A stretch of 64,000 bases of DNA, from contig QFNC01000004.1 in NCBI GenBank assembly GCA_003240695.1, positions 1 to 64,000 of the forward strand, in the 5' to 3' direction. Under the pieces are notes generated by a model. It was not told the origin of the DNA. It worked only from the letters and a program-made list of their open reading frames with translations, and searched no databases. Position 1 is the first letter of the stretch; each line of letters begins with the position of its first letter. The position numbers and the translations under genes are program-made. This document shows positions 29,937-39,396 of the stretch, one piece after another. This DNA comes from Pseudoxanthomonas suwonensis (lineage in GTDB: Bacteria > Pseudomonadota > Gammaproteobacteria > Xanthomonadales > Xanthomonadaceae).

Positions 29937-32228
29937 ATGTTCAGCAAAGACCTCGAGTTCACCATCGGCCAGTCCTACAAGCGGGCACGCGAAAACCGCG
30001 ACGAGTACATGACGGTCGAACATCTGCTGCTGGCGCTGCTGGACAACCCGTCCGCAGCGGCCGTGCTGAAGGCGATGGGTGCCGATTCCGACCGCCTGCG
30101 GCACGACCTGCAACAGGCCATGGCCGCGTCGGTCACCCGCTTGCCGGACGAGGACGGCCGCGACACCCAGCCCACGCTGGGCTTCCAGCGAGTGCTGCAG
30201 CGGGCCGTGTACCACGTGCAGTCCTCGGGCAAGAAAGAGGTCACCGGCGCCAACGTGCTGGTGGCGATCTTCGGCGAGAAGGACTCGCATGCCGTGTACT
30301 TCCTGGGCCAGCAGGACATCCATCGCCTGGACGTGGTCAACTACATCTCGCACGGCATCGCCCGGCATGGCGGTGATGGCGAGGGCACCTCGGCGTCCAG
30401 CGACGGCGGTGCCGAGCAGAAGGCCGAATCGGCCGATGGCGAGCCCAAGGGCGATCCGCTGCGCGAGTTCGCCAACGACCTGAACCAGTTGGCCGCGGAA
30501 GGCAAGATCGATCCGCTGGTCGGCCGCGCCGAGGAGATCGAACGCACCATCCAGATCCTGTGCCGCCGCCGCAAGAACAACCCGCTGTACGTGGGCGAGG
30601 CGGGCGTGGGCAAGACCGCGCTGGCCGAAGGTCTGGCCAAGCGCATCGTGGATGGCGACGTGCCCGAGGTGCTGATGGATGCCACCATCTACGCGCTGGA
30701 CCTGGGCGCGCTGGTGGCCGGCACCAAGTACCGCGGCGACTTCGAGAAACGACTCAAGTCGGTGCTGACCGCGTTGAAGAAGATTCCCGGCGCGGTGCTG
30801 TTCATCGACGAAATCCACACCATCATCGGTGCCGGATCGGCCAGCGGCGGCACCATGGATGCCAGCAACCTGATCAAACCGGCGCTGGCTTCGGGCGAGC
30901 TGCGCTGCATCGGGTCCACCACGTTCCAGGAATACCGCGGCATCTTCGAGAAGGACCGTGCCCTGGCGCGGCGCTTCCAGAAGATCGACGTGGTCGAGCC
31001 CACCGTGGGCGAAGCCTTCGCCATCCTGCAGGGACTGAAGCCGAAATACGAAACCCACCACGGCGTGACCTACGGCGACGACGCCCTGCAGGCGGCGGTG
31101 GACCTGTCGGTGAAGCACATCGGCGACCGTCTGCTGCCGGACAAGGCCATCGACGTGATGGACGAGGCCGGCGCACGCCAGCGCCTGCTCTCGCCGGAAA
31201 CGCGCAAGAGCCACATCGACGTGGAGGAAATCGAGACCATCGTGGCGAAAATTGCCCGCATTCCGGCCAAGCAGGTGTCCAGTTCCGACAAGGAGGTGCT
31301 GGAGCACCTGGAGCGCAACCTGAAGATGGTGATTTTCGGGCAGGATCCGGCCATCGACACGCTGACCTCGGCGATCAAGCTGGCCCGCTCCGGGCTGGGC
31401 AATCCCGACAAGCCGATCGGCAACTTCCTGTTCGCCGGACCCACCGGTGTGGGCAAGACCGAAGTCACCAGGCAGCTGGCGATGCAGCTGGGCATCGAAC
31501 TGGTGCGCTTCGACATGAGCGAATACATGGAACCGCATTCGGTGAGCCGCCTGATCGGTGCGCCTCCGGGTTACGTCGGGTTCGACCAGGGCGGGCTGCT
31601 GACCGAGAAGATCGTGAAGACCCCGCACTGCGTGCTGCTGCTGGACGAGGTGGAAAAGGCGCATCCGGACATCTTCAACATCCTGCTGCAGGTCATGGAC
31701 CGCGGCGCGCTGACCGACACCAACGGCCGCGAGGCGAATTTCCGCAACGTGATTCTGGTGATGACCACCAATGCGGGTGCCGCGCAGGCATCGCGGCGCA
31801 CCATCGGTTTCACCAAGCAGGATCACAGCACCGACGCGATGGAAGTGATCCGCAAGAGCTTCACCCCGGAATTCCGCAACCGCCTGGACGCGGTGGTGCA
31901 GTTCCAGCCGCTGGGCTTCGAGCACATCCTGCGGGTGGTGGACAAGTTCCTGATCGAGCTGGAAGCGCAGCTGCACGACAAGCAGGTCAACCTGAGCGTG
32001 AGCCAGGATGCGCGCGAGTGGCTGGCCCAGCACGGCTTCGATCCGCAGATGGGCGCGCGGCCGATGGCCCGCGTCATCCAGGAACAGATCAAGCGCCCGC
32101 TGGCCGACGAACTGCTGTTCGGCAAACTGGTGAAGGGCGGCCGCGTGAACGTGGATCTGGTCGACGGCGAACTGTTGCTGGACGTACGTGCCGAGCCGGA
32201 GAAACTGCTGCCGGCGATCGTGGAATAG
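29937..32228 (+). CDS. clpA: ClpA, ATPase subunit of ClpAP
   Basis: A 763-residue AAA+ unfoldase. It has an N-domain (FSKDLEFTIGQSYKRARENR), a first ATPase domain with Walker A GEAGVGKTALAEG and pore segment AGTKYRGDFEKR, and a second with GPTGVGKTEVTRQL and LLLDEVEKAHPDIFN. ATG 29937 has CGGAGGG upstream. The 183 bp between clpS and clpA hold no gene and no clear promoter. A 12-bp hairpin follows at 32322-32350. Confidence 0.95.
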   Translation: MFSKDLEFTIGQSYKRARENRDEYMTVEHLLLALLDNPSAAAVLKAMGADSDRLRHDLQQAMAASVTRLPDEDGRDTQPTLGFQRVLQRAVYHVQSSGKKEVTGANVLVAIFGEKDSHAVYFLGQQDIHRLDVVNYISHGIARHGGDGEGTSASSDGGAEQKAESADGEPKGDPLREFANDLNQLAAEGKIDPLVGRAEEIERTIQILCRRRKNNPLYVGEAGVGKTALAEGLAKRIVDGDVPEVLMDATIYALDLGALVAGTKYRGDFEKRLKSVLTALKKIPGAVLFIDEIHTIIGAGSASGGTMDASNLIKPALASGELRCIGSTTFQEYRGIFEKDRALARRFQKIDVVEPTVGEAFAILQGLKPKYETHHGVTYGDDALQAAVDLSVKHIGDRLLPDKAIDVMDEAGARQRLLSPETRKSHIDVEEIETIVAKIARIPAKQVSSSDKEVLEHLERNLKMVIFGQDPAIDTLTSAIKLARSGLGNPDKPIGNFLFAGPTGVGKTEVTRQLAMQLGIELVRFDMSEYMEPHSVSRLIGAPPGYVGFDQGGLLTEKIVKTPHCVLLLDEVEKAHPDIFNILLQVMDRGALTDTNGREANFRNVILVMTTNAGAAQASRRTIGFTKQDHSTDAMEVIRKSFTPEFRNRLDAVVQFQPLGFEHILRVVDKFLIELEAQLHDKQVNLSVSQDAREWLAQHGFDPQMGARPMARVIQEQIKRPLADELLFGKLVKGGRVNVDLVDGELLLDVRAEPEKLLPAIVE

Positions 32229-32321
32229 CGCTTGTAGACGGCGTCGCCACGTGGGCGGTCACGCCGCGCCTGCCGGCACGTCCGATCCGACCCGGCGACT
32301 TGCGTGATCATCAGCACACGA

Positions 32322-32350
32322 CGAAGCACGCCCCTCGCGGGCGTGCTTCG
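32322..32350. terminator. 12-bp hairpin after clpA
   Basis: CGAAGCACGCCC and GGGCGTGCTTCG are perfectly complementary around a five-base loop, about 90 bases after the clpA stop and between convergent genes. There is no T run, but the stem is long and exact. Confidence 0.65.
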
Positions 32351-32427
32351 ATGGCGGCGGAGTCAGCCGTTGTTGCGGGACGGGCTGGGGCGGGGCGCGT
32401 TGTGCCTGCGGATCGCCGCAGCGGCGA

Positions 32428-33084
32428 TCAGATCGCGACGCGGCGCGCCTGCATGTACTTGCCCGACCAGTAGCCGGCGTCCAGACGCGAGACCATCACG
32501 TCCTTGCCGGTGCGCGGGGCGTGCACGAACTGGCCGTTGCCGACGTAGATGCCGACGTGGTCGACACGGCGGCCACCGCGGCTGAAGAACACCAGATCGC
32601 CTTCGGTCAGTTGCTCGCGAGCGACCGATTGGCCCTGGCTGGCCATGTCGCGGGACACGCGCGGCAGGTTGATGCCCAGCGCCGAGCGGAACACGTAGCC
32701 CACCAGTCCGCTGCAATCGAAGCCGTCGGTGGTGGTGCCGCCCCAGCGGTAGGGGGTGCCCAGCAACGCCAGTGCCCGCTGCAGCAGGGCTTGCACGCGG
32801 CCCGATTTCACCTGGCCTTGGCCCAGAACGGACTGATTGGCGATCATCAGGTTCACGTCGGCAGCGGCCTGCGGCATCGGGTCGGTGGACACCGACAGCG
32901 CCGGCATCAGCAACGGCTGGATCACCGCATCGACCGACGCACCGTCGCCGGCTTCGGTGGTCAACAACGTCGCCTGGGCCATGGACGGCATTGCGGCAAG
33001 CGCCAGCAGGCAGGCAAACAGGAATCCCTTGGGGGAGCGGGGAGCGGCGGAGGAGTGGCGCGTTGCCAGTTCGTTCGTCGTCAC
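32428..33084 (-). CDS. NlpC/P60 cell-wall hydrolase (first of a tandem pair)
   Basis: A 218-residue exported cysteine peptidase. It has a signal peptide (FLFACLLALAAMPSMAQA), a linker, and an NlpC/P60 domain at about 95-218 with Cys124 (DGFDCSGLVGYVF), His176 (DHVGIYVG) and third-position His188 (FVHAP), so the triad is intact. Members cut D-Glu-mesoDAP bonds in murein peptides. The second NlpC/P60 gene lies 134 bp upstream on the same strand. Palindromes at 33081-33125 precede it. Confidence 0.9.
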   Translation of the reverse strand: MTTNELATRHSSAAPRSPKGFLFACLLALAAMPSMAQATLLTTEAGDGASVDAVIQPLLMPALSVSTDPMPQAAADVNLMIANQSVLGQGQVKSGRVQALLQRALALLGTPYRWGGTTTDGFDCSGLVGYVFRSALGINLPRVSRDMASQGQSVAREQLTEGDLVFFSRGGRRVDHVGIYVGNGQFVHAPRTGKDVMVSRLDAGYWSGKYMQARRVAI

Positions 33085-33125
33085 GCGTGATTCACGTCAG
33101 TCAAGGTGGCGTGATGGTGCACCAT
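33081..33125 (-). promoter_or_regulatory. Two palindromes ahead of the first NlpC/P60 gene
   Basis: TCACGCGTGA (33081-33090, overlapping the start codon region) and ATGGTGCACCAT (33114-33125) are perfect palindromes within 45 bases. A direct repeat GCGTGAAA, twice, lies just beyond (about 33160-33180). This looks like operator architecture in the 134-bp gap between the two NlpC/P60 genes, but no regulator can be named and no clear promoter was found. Confidence 0.35.
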
Positions 33126-33218
33126 GAAGTCTGTGTGAAGGTTAAAAAAGCATTCGGAATGCGTGAAAGAAAGCGTGAAAAGTGCCCATTCATGTCGCTT
33201 TTTTGTGCAGAGCCGCAT

Positions 33219-33752
33219 TCAGCTTTGCCCCAGAACCCGCTTCGCGCCGGCATAGCGGGCCTTCCAGTAGCTGCCATCCAGCCGGTCCAGGCGCACGGTA
33301 CCGCCGCTGCTGGGCGCGTGCACGAAGCGGCCATCACCCACATAGATGCCGACATGGCTGATGACCCCACTCTGGCCGAAGAACACCAGGTCGGCAGTCT
33401 GCAGCTGCGTGGCGGCCACGTCCTGGCGGCCCCAGGCAGCCAGTTCGCGTGAATTGCGCGGCAGCTGCAGGTTCAGCATGTCGCGGAACACGTAGTTCAC
33501 CAGGCCGCTGCAGTCGAAGCCGGATTCGGGCGTGTTGCCACCCCAGGTGTAGGGCGTGCCGACCAGACTGATGGCACGGATCAGCACGTTGCTGGCGGCC
33601 ATGGGGTCGAAGGCGGGTGGGGTGGGGACTGGATCGGTTGGCGTGTCCTCGGATGCCATCGCCACGAGCGGTGCGGCGGCCATGGCGGCAATCAGCGCCG
33701 AGCTGCGCAGGACGCGGTACAGCGGCTTGGCGATGGCGATGGCTGGTGTCAT
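33219..33752 (-). CDS. NlpC/P60 cell-wall hydrolase (second of a tandem pair)
   Basis: A 177-residue exported paralogue: signal peptide ending near AMA-S34, a Pro-rich linker, and the catalytic domain with Cys81 (SGFDCSGLVNYVF), His133 (SHVGIYVG) and His145 (FVHAP). It is shorter in the linker than its neighbour. ATG 33752 follows GGGGAG. Divergent from slyD. The pair probably arose by duplication and may differ in when or where they act. Confidence 0.9.
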   Translation of the reverse strand: MTPAIAIAKPLYRVLRSSALIAAMAAAPLVAMASEDTPTDPVPTPPAFDPMAASNVLIRAISLVGTPYTWGGNTPESGFDCSGLVNYVFRDMLNLQLPRNSRELAAWGRQDVAATQLQTADLVFFGQSGVISHVGIYVGDGRFVHAPSSGGTVRLDRLDGSYWKARYAGAKRVLGQS

Positions 33753-33838
33753 GGCACGGCTCCCCGGATAATGCGGTGGCTCGGGCCTAGTGTCGCCTGA
33801 TCCTTTCGAACAAATCAAGTACTTAAGGCGGTTTTCTG

Positions 33839-34321
33839 ATGAAGATTGAAAACAACAGCGTGGTTCGCTTTCATTACACCGTGTCGCAGGTCGGCCAGGA
33901 GCCGCTGGAGTCCTCGAAGGAAGCCGGCGAGCCGCTGGCCATCCTGATCGGCCACGGCAACATCATTCCGGGGCTGGAAAAGGCCATGCTGGGCCATGCC
34001 GCGGGCGACAGCTTCGGCGTGGACGTGACCGCTGCCGAGGCCTACGGCGAACGCCGCGACGGCCTGAGCCAGCGCATCCCCAAGAAGCATTTCGGCGCGC
34101 AGAAGCTGCAGCCGGGCATGCAGGTGGTGCTGAACACCAACATGGGTCCGCGTGCGGTGACCATCGAGAAGGTGGGCATGAGCGTGGTGGACGTGGACCT
34201 GAACCATCCGATGGCCGGCAAGGATCTGCATTTCGACGTGGACATCGTGGAGGTGCGCGAAGCCAGCGAGGAGGAAATCGCCCATCGCCATGTGCATGGT
34301 GACGGCGGCCATCACCACTGA
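33839..34321 (+). CDS. slyD: FKBP-type peptidyl-prolyl isomerase SlyD
   Basis: A 160-residue isomerase and metallochaperone. The FKBP core (VVRFHYTV, GHGNIIPGLEKAMLGHAAGD) is interrupted by the insert-in-flap chaperone domain (AYGERRDGLSQRIPKKHF), followed by a His-rich metal-binding tail (HRHVHGDGGHHH) that is shorter than in E. coli. TTAAGGCGG lies about nine bases before the ATG. Followed by the DUF418 gene after 24 bp. Confidence 0.93.
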   Translation: MKIENNSVVRFHYTVSQVGQEPLESSKEAGEPLAILIGHGNIIPGLEKAMLGHAAGDSFGVDVTAAEAYGERRDGLSQRIPKKHFGAQKLQPGMQVVLNTNMGPRAVTIEKVGMSVVDVDLNHPMAGKDLHFDVDIVEVREASEEEIAHRHVHGDGGHHH

Positions 34322-34345
34322 CCCTGGCGAATCGGTGATCCGGCG

Positions 34346-35587
34346 ATGAGCCTCGCGCCGCCGCCTCTGCCGGCCGGGCCGCGACTGCAGCCGTCGGAGG
34401 GGCCGCAGCGGCTGCCCTGGCTGGACGCGGTGCGGGGCGTGGCCTTGGCCGGTATTGGCCTGATGAACGTGGAATGGTTCACCAGGCCGTTCCAGGAACT
34501 GGGCATGGGCCCGGCGCCAGATACCCAAGGTGCGGAACGGGTGCTGTCGTGGGCGGTGGTGGCGCTGGTGCAGGGGAAGTTCTGGGTGCTGTTCGCGCTG
34601 CTGTTCGGGATCGGATTCACCCTGCAGCAGCAGCGGTTGCAGCAGGCGGGCATCCGGCCGACGCCGTTGCTGCTGCGCCGCCTGCTGGTGCTGTTCGCCA
34701 TCGGCATCGCCCATGCGCTGCTGCTGTGGCCCGGCGACATCCTGCACACCTATGCGTTGGCCGGTGCGTTGCTGCTGGCGTGGCCGGCGATGACGCCGCG
34801 GATGCTGCTGCTGTTGGGCGCTGCGGCATACATTGCAATGGCGCTGCTGGCGCTGGCCGGTGGCGTGCTGTTGATGGTCGCCGACCCGGCCGGCGACTGG
34901 TGGCAGGCGGTGCAGATCGACGCCGAGGCCGCGGCGGCGGTGTATGCCACCGGCACGTATGGCGATGTGACCCTGCAGCGGCTGCGCGACCTGCTCCAGC
35001 TGCTGTCCTACGAAGTGCTGCTGCTGCCGATGGCTTTTGGAGCCTTCCTGCTCGGGCGCGCCTTGCTGCAGTCCGGCAAGTTGCCGTCCAATGACCATGC
35101 GGAGCGTGCCGCGCCGACATGGCCGTGGGTGGCGGGCCTGGTCGGGGTCGTGGCGACTGCAGCCGGCGTCTGGCAGATGATCCGCGCCGGTGATGACATC
35201 AACCGCATCATCTTCGCCAGCGCCATCGTCAGCCTGGGTGCGTTGCCGTTGGCGCTGGGCTATCTGGCCGTGCTGCGCGGGCTGTGGGGGACTGCGGCGG
35301 GACGCTGGGTGCTTCAGCCGTTCCGCAGCTACGGGCGCATGGCGCTGACCCACTATCTGATGCAGTCGCTGTTGTTCGGCCTGCTTTTCTACGGCTACGG
35401 GCTGGGCTGGTGGGGGCAGATGGATCGCAGTGCGCAGCTGCTGGTCGTGATGATCGTGGTGGGGTCGCAGATGGCGTTCGGGGCCGCATGGCTGGCGTTG
35501 TTCCGCCACGGACCGCTGGAATGGCTGTGGCGCTGGGCGACCTATGGCCAGCGTCCCCCGCTGCGGCGACTGCAGCAATCAGGGTGA
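34346..35587 (+). CDS. DUF418 membrane protein (YeiB-like)
   Basis: A 413-residue polytopic inner-membrane protein with about ten helices. The signatures are LDAVRGVALAGIGLMNVEWF, the LFGIGFTLQQQR loop and, near the C-terminus, FRSYGRMALTHYLMQSLL, which defines DUF418. Function is unknown for the family, and transport or acyl transfer has been guessed elsewhere. It may be co-transcribed with slyD. Confidence 0.85.
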   Translation: MSLAPPPLPAGPRLQPSEGPQRLPWLDAVRGVALAGIGLMNVEWFTRPFQELGMGPAPDTQGAERVLSWAVVALVQGKFWVLFALLFGIGFTLQQQRLQQAGIRPTPLLLRRLLVLFAIGIAHALLLWPGDILHTYALAGALLLAWPAMTPRMLLLLGAAAYIAMALLALAGGVLLMVADPAGDWWQAVQIDAEAAAAVYATGTYGDVTLQRLRDLLQLLSYEVLLLPMAFGAFLLGRALLQSGKLPSNDHAERAAPTWPWVAGLVGVVATAAGVWQMIRAGDDINRIIFASAIVSLGALPLALGYLAVLRGLWGTAAGRWVLQPFRSYGRMALTHYLMQSLLFGLLFYGYGLGWWGQMDRSAQLLVVMIVVGSQMAFGAAWLALFRHGPLEWLWRWATYGQRPPLRRLQQSG

Positions 35588-35630
35588 TGGCGATGTTCCC
35601 GGCCATCGACATGAATGTATCCGTGCAGAC

Positions 35631-36890
35631 ATGAGTGCTGCCGATTCCGATGTGCTGATCGTCGGCGCGGGCGCCATCGGCCTGGCCTGTGCAGTGGCTC
35701 TGCAGCAGGCCGGACGCAGCGTGCTGGTGATCGACCAGGCGGCGCCCGGCAGCGGCAGCTCGCACGGCAACTGCGGCACCATCACCCCCAGCCATGCGCC
35801 GCCACTGGCCGCACCGGGCACGGTCTGGCGCGCGCTGCAGTGGATGCTGACCCCGGATGCACCGCTGTACGTGCCACCGACCGCCAATCCGGCGCTGTGG
35901 TGGTGGCTGTCGCGTTTCGCATTGCGCTGCAACGGGCGCGATTGGCGGGCCAGTGCGCTGGCGAAATCGGCGGTCCTGAATGACTCCCGTCGGCGGCTGG
36001 AAGAGTGGGTGCAACACTTCGGACTGGATTGCGGCTTCACGCCTTCAGGCGAGGACTACGTGTTCCGCGACCCGCGCGCCTTCGCCCATGCCCAGCGCGA
36101 ACTGCCGCTGCTGCGCGAACTGGGCGTGGCCGTGCAGCTGCTGGAAGGCGGGGCCTACGCCACCCTCGAGCCTGCCCTGAAACCCGGGCTGGCCGGCGCG
36201 ATCCGTTTCGATGGCGACGCGATGCTGCGTCCGGACCGCTACGTGTCCGAACTGGCGCGGGTGGTGGTCGAGCAGGGCGGCACGATCCTGCCGCACACGC
36301 CGCTGCACGCGCTGGAACCGGTGACTGGCGGCTGGTGCGCGAACGCCGCCGGCAATGCCTTTCGGGCGCGCGAGGTGGTGATCGCGGCTGGGGCGTGGTC
36401 GCCGTTGCTGGCGCGGCAGCTGCGGCTGCCGTGGTTGCGGCACGCGATCCAGCCGGGCAAGGGCTATTCGCTGACCTACGATCCGCCGGCGCTGGTGCCG
36501 CGTCGGCCACTGGTGCTGCGGGATTGCTCGGTCTGTGTCACGGCCTGGCCGGATGGCTTCCGCCTGGGCAGCACCATGGAGTTTTCGGGCCACACCGAAG
36601 GCCTGAATCCGCTGCGACTGGCGGCGCTGGAACGCGGCGCGGCCGCTTTCCTGCACCAGCCGGTCGGGCCGGTGCTGCGCGAACGCTGGTGGGGCTGGCG
36701 ACCGATGTGCGTGGACGACGTGCCCATCATCGGGGCAGCGCCGGGGCGTGCCGGCCTGTGGCTGGCCACCGGCCACGGCATGATGGGCATCGGCATGAGC
36801 GCCGCCACCGGACAGATGATCGCCGATCTGGTCACCGGCCGGTCGCCGGCCATTGACCCGCTGCCGTACAGCCCACTGCGCTTCGTTTGA
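35631..36890 (+). CDS. FAD-dependent D-amino acid dehydrogenase-like oxidoreductase
   Basis: A 419-residue DAO-family flavoprotein: N-terminal dinucleotide motif DVLIVGAGAIGLACAVAL followed by an acidic strand end, middle substrate domain, and C-terminal WWGWRPMCVDDVPIIG / GHGMMGIGMSAATGQ flavin segment. This matches DadA-type dehydrogenases that oxidise D-amino acids to 2-oxo acids and feed the respiratory chain. ATG 35631 is used; upstream in-frame sequence belongs to the DUF418 tail. No dadX is nearby, so the substrate is uncertain. Confidence 0.85.
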   Translation: MSAADSDVLIVGAGAIGLACAVALQQAGRSVLVIDQAAPGSGSSHGNCGTITPSHAPPLAAPGTVWRALQWMLTPDAPLYVPPTANPALWWWLSRFALRCNGRDWRASALAKSAVLNDSRRRLEEWVQHFGLDCGFTPSGEDYVFRDPRAFAHAQRELPLLRELGVAVQLLEGGAYATLEPALKPGLAGAIRFDGDAMLRPDRYVSELARVVVEQGGTILPHTPLHALEPVTGGWCANAAGNAFRAREVVIAAGAWSPLLARQLRLPWLRHAIQPGKGYSLTYDPPALVPRRPLVLRDCSVCVTAWPDGFRLGSTMEFSGHTEGLNPLRLAALERGAAAFLHQPVGPVLRERWWGWRPMCVDDVPIIGAAPGRAGLWLATGHGMMGIGMSAATGQMIADLVTGRSPAIDPLPYSPLRFV

Positions 36891-36945
36891 CACGTTGGCT
36901 ACTGCCGATCGCCCACACTGGCCACACCTTGCATGGAGTGGTGAT

Positions 36946-38304
36946 ATGGCGTCTCTGCAGTTCGATCTGATCGTCATCGGCGGTGGCAGCGGCGGCTTGG
37001 CCGGTGCGTTCCGGGCCGCCCGGCACGGCGCGCGCGTTGCATTGCTGGAACCTGCCGCGCTGGGCGGCACCTGCGTGAATGTCGGATGCGTGCCGAAGAA
37101 AGCCATGTGGCTGGCCGCGGACGTGGCCCATCGCCTGCGCCTGGCCGAGCGGCTCGGCTTTGCGCAGCCGCAGGGCGTGACATTGGACTGGCCGGAACTG
37201 ATCGCAAGCCGCCAGCGCTACATCGCCGGCATCCATGCCAGTTACCGCGCGCGTCTGGACGAAGCGGGCATCGTCACCCTGCCGATGCGCGGACGCCTGC
37301 AGTCACCGCGCAGCGTGATCGGTGATGACGGCACGGTGCTCAATGCCCCACACGTTCTCATCGCCACCGGTGCCCATGCCACCCGACCCGACATCCCCGG
37401 TGCGGAGTTGGCCATCGATTCGGATGGATTCTTCGGCCTGTGCGCAGCGCCGCCGCGCGTGGCGGTGATCGGCGGCGGCTACATCGCCGTGGAACTGGGA
37501 TGCCAGCTGCAGGCGCTGGGCAGCCGGGTCGACCTGTTCGTGCGCGATGAGCGCCTGTTGCCCGCGTTCGATGCCGATCTGACCGGACAACTGGCCGCCG
37601 ACATGCGCCACCACGGCAGCCGCATCCATTTCGATGAACGCGTGTCCGGATTGCAGCGCAGCTCCGAAGGCGGGTTGCAGCTGCAGGGCGTCACGGCCTG
37701 TGCCGATGCCACCTTCGACACCGTGCTGTTCGCCACCGGCCGGCGTGCCAACACGGCCGATCTGGGTCTGGAGGCGTTGGCGGTGGAGACGGATGATCGC
37801 GGTCGCATCTGCGTGGATGCCTTCCAGGACACCTCGATCGACGGGATCCACGCCGTCGGCGATGTCACCCACCAGGTGGCACTTACCCCGGTGGCGATCG
37901 CCGCGGCGCGGCGCCTGATGGACCGCCTGTTCGGCGGCGATGCCAAGGCGTGCGTGCAGCTGGATGCCGTACCGACCGTGGTGTTCGCCCATCCGCCGTT
38001 GGCCAAGATCGGCCTGACCGAAGCGGAGGCCCGCGAGCAGCATGGCGATGCCGTGCAGGTGTTCACCAGTCGATTCCGGCCGATGCTGCACGCACTGGCC
38101 GAATCGCCGCAGCGTAGCCTGTTCAAGCTGGTGTGCGTGGGCAATGAACGGCGCGTGGTCGGCATCCACCTGCTGGGCGAAGGCGCGGATGAGATCCTGC
38201 AGGGCTTCGCCGTGGCGCTGCGCAGCGGCATCACCCTGCATGATCTGCACGACACCCTGGCCATCCATCCCACCAGTGCCGAGGAACTGGTGTTGATGGG
38301 CTGA
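36946..38304 (+). CDS. gor: Glutathione-disulfide reductase-like pyridine nucleotide-disulfide oxidoreductase
   Basis: A 452-residue flavoenzyme. FAD motif DLIVIGGGSGGLAGAFRAAR, redox-active disulfide GGTCVNVGCVPKK, NAD(P) motif RVAVIGGGYIAVELGCQL, central ATGRRAN, DGIHAVGDV, and the C-terminal active-site histidine in AIHPTSAEEL. These fit glutathione reductase; other members of the class have a different disulfide context. ATG 36946 follows GGAGTGGTGAT. It starts 55 bp after the oxidoreductase gene. Confidence 0.88.
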   Translation: MASLQFDLIVIGGGSGGLAGAFRAARHGARVALLEPAALGGTCVNVGCVPKKAMWLAADVAHRLRLAERLGFAQPQGVTLDWPELIASRQRYIAGIHASYRARLDEAGIVTLPMRGRLQSPRSVIGDDGTVLNAPHVLIATGAHATRPDIPGAELAIDSDGFFGLCAAPPRVAVIGGGYIAVELGCQLQALGSRVDLFVRDERLLPAFDADLTGQLAADMRHHGSRIHFDERVSGLQRSSEGGLQLQGVTACADATFDTVLFATGRRANTADLGLEALAVETDDRGRICVDAFQDTSIDGIHAVGDVTHQVALTPVAIAAARRLMDRLFGGDAKACVQLDAVPTVVFAHPPLAKIGLTEAEAREQHGDAVQVFTSRFRPMLHALAESPQRSLFKLVCVGNERRVVGIHLLGEGADEILQGFAVALRSGITLHDLHDTLAIHPTSAEELVLMG

Positions 38305-38379
38305 GCGGTCGCATTTTCACTCCGGGACACGGGCTGCGATGGTACGGTTCGCGCTTGTTCAACGAGCCGAGAGTGCGCC

Positions 38380-38577
38380 ATGCAGCCCAACGTCGGCAGT
38401 ACCGATCGCCTGATCCGCATCGTGCTGGGCATCGGCCTGATCGCGGCCTTCTTTTTCCTGACACCGCCTTGGAGTTACGTGGCCCTGGTGGCCGGCCTGG
38501 CGGCATTGGCCACCGGACTGTTCCGGTTCTGCGGCCTGTACCGGCTGCTGGGCATCAATACCTGCAAGACTGCCTGA
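38380..38577 (+). CDS. DUF2892 (YgaP-like) inner-membrane protein
   Basis: A 65-residue protein opening NVGSTDRLIRIVLGIGLIAA, with two membrane segments and CGLYRLLGINTCK at the end. This is the DUF2892 pattern seen in the membrane part of YgaP. Two conserved-looking cysteines are present. It precedes the amidohydrolase gene by six bases. Confidence 0.85.
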   Translation: MQPNVGSTDRLIRIVLGIGLIAAFFFLTPPWSYVALVAGLAALATGLFRFCGLYRLLGINTCKTA

Positions 38578-38583
38578 GGCGCC

Positions 38584-39387
38584 ATGCAACCAACAGCCGA
38601 TGCCGGGCCGGTTTTCCGACTGCATCGCGGTCACCTGCCGTTGCTGGTCAGCGTGCCGCACGATGGCACCGCGCTGCCGGATGCCATCGCGACCCGCTTG
38701 ACCGCGTCGGCCCGGCGTGTGCCGGACACCGACTGGCACATCGCCCGGTTGTACGACTTCGTGGGCGGGATGGGTGGATCGTTCATCGTGCCGCGCTATT
38801 CCCGGTATGTCATCGACCTGAATCGCGGCGAAGACGACGTGTCGCTGTATCCCGGCCAGAACACCACCGGCCTGTGCCCGCTGGTGCAGTTCGATGGCAC
38901 ACCCGTGTACCAGCCTGGTTGCGAACCCGATGCTGCGGAAATCCGCGCGCGCGTGGACACCTTCTGGCGTCCATATCACGCCGCATTGCAGGATGAATTG
39001 CAGCGTCTGAAAAGCGAATACGGCCACGTGCTGCTATGGGAGGGGCATTCGATCCGCGGCGAATTGCCCTTCCTGTTCGATGGGCGCCTGCCCGATCTGA
39101 ATCTGGGGACCGCCGGCGGCACCAGCTGCACGCCGCACACCCAGGCACGCATCGAGGCCGTGCTGGATGCGCAGTCCGCGTATTCCCACGTGGTCAACGG
39201 CCGATTCAAGGGTGGCCACATCACCCGGCACTACGGTCGCCCCGACGACGGGGTGGAAGCCGTGCAGCTGGAAATCAGCCAGCGCTGCTACATGGATGAA
39301 GACAGTGTCGAATGGAATGCGGTTGCCGCGGAGCGGTTGCAAACGCTGTTGACGCGATTGCTGGAAGCGGCACTGTCGCCCGGCTGA
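38584..39387 (+). CDS. N-formylglutamate amidohydrolase-like protein
   Basis: A 267-residue FGase-family hydrolase with the order LLVSVPHDGTALPD (metal/active His), RYSRYVIDLNRGED, LLWEGHSIRGELPFLFDG, GRFKGGHITRHYGRP and VEAVQLEISQRCYMDE. In histidine breakdown pathway II, HutG-type enzymes release glutamate from N-formylglutamate; no other hut genes are in the window. Closely linked to the DUF2892 gene. Confidence 0.85.
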   Translation: MQPTADAGPVFRLHRGHLPLLVSVPHDGTALPDAIATRLTASARRVPDTDWHIARLYDFVGGMGGSFIVPRYSRYVIDLNRGEDDVSLYPGQNTTGLCPLVQFDGTPVYQPGCEPDAAEIRARVDTFWRPYHAALQDELQRLKSEYGHVLLWEGHSIRGELPFLFDGRLPDLNLGTAGGTSCTPHTQARIEAVLDAQSAYSHVVNGRFKGGHITRHYGRPDDGVEAVQLEISQRCYMDEDSVEWNAVAAERLQTLLTRLLEAALSPG

Positions 39388-39396
39388 CGGGCTGCA

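Noticed and set aside
29394..32033. Long minus-strand frame opposite clpS and clpA
   Set aside because: Antisense shadow; ClpS and ClpA motifs on the plus strand are complete.
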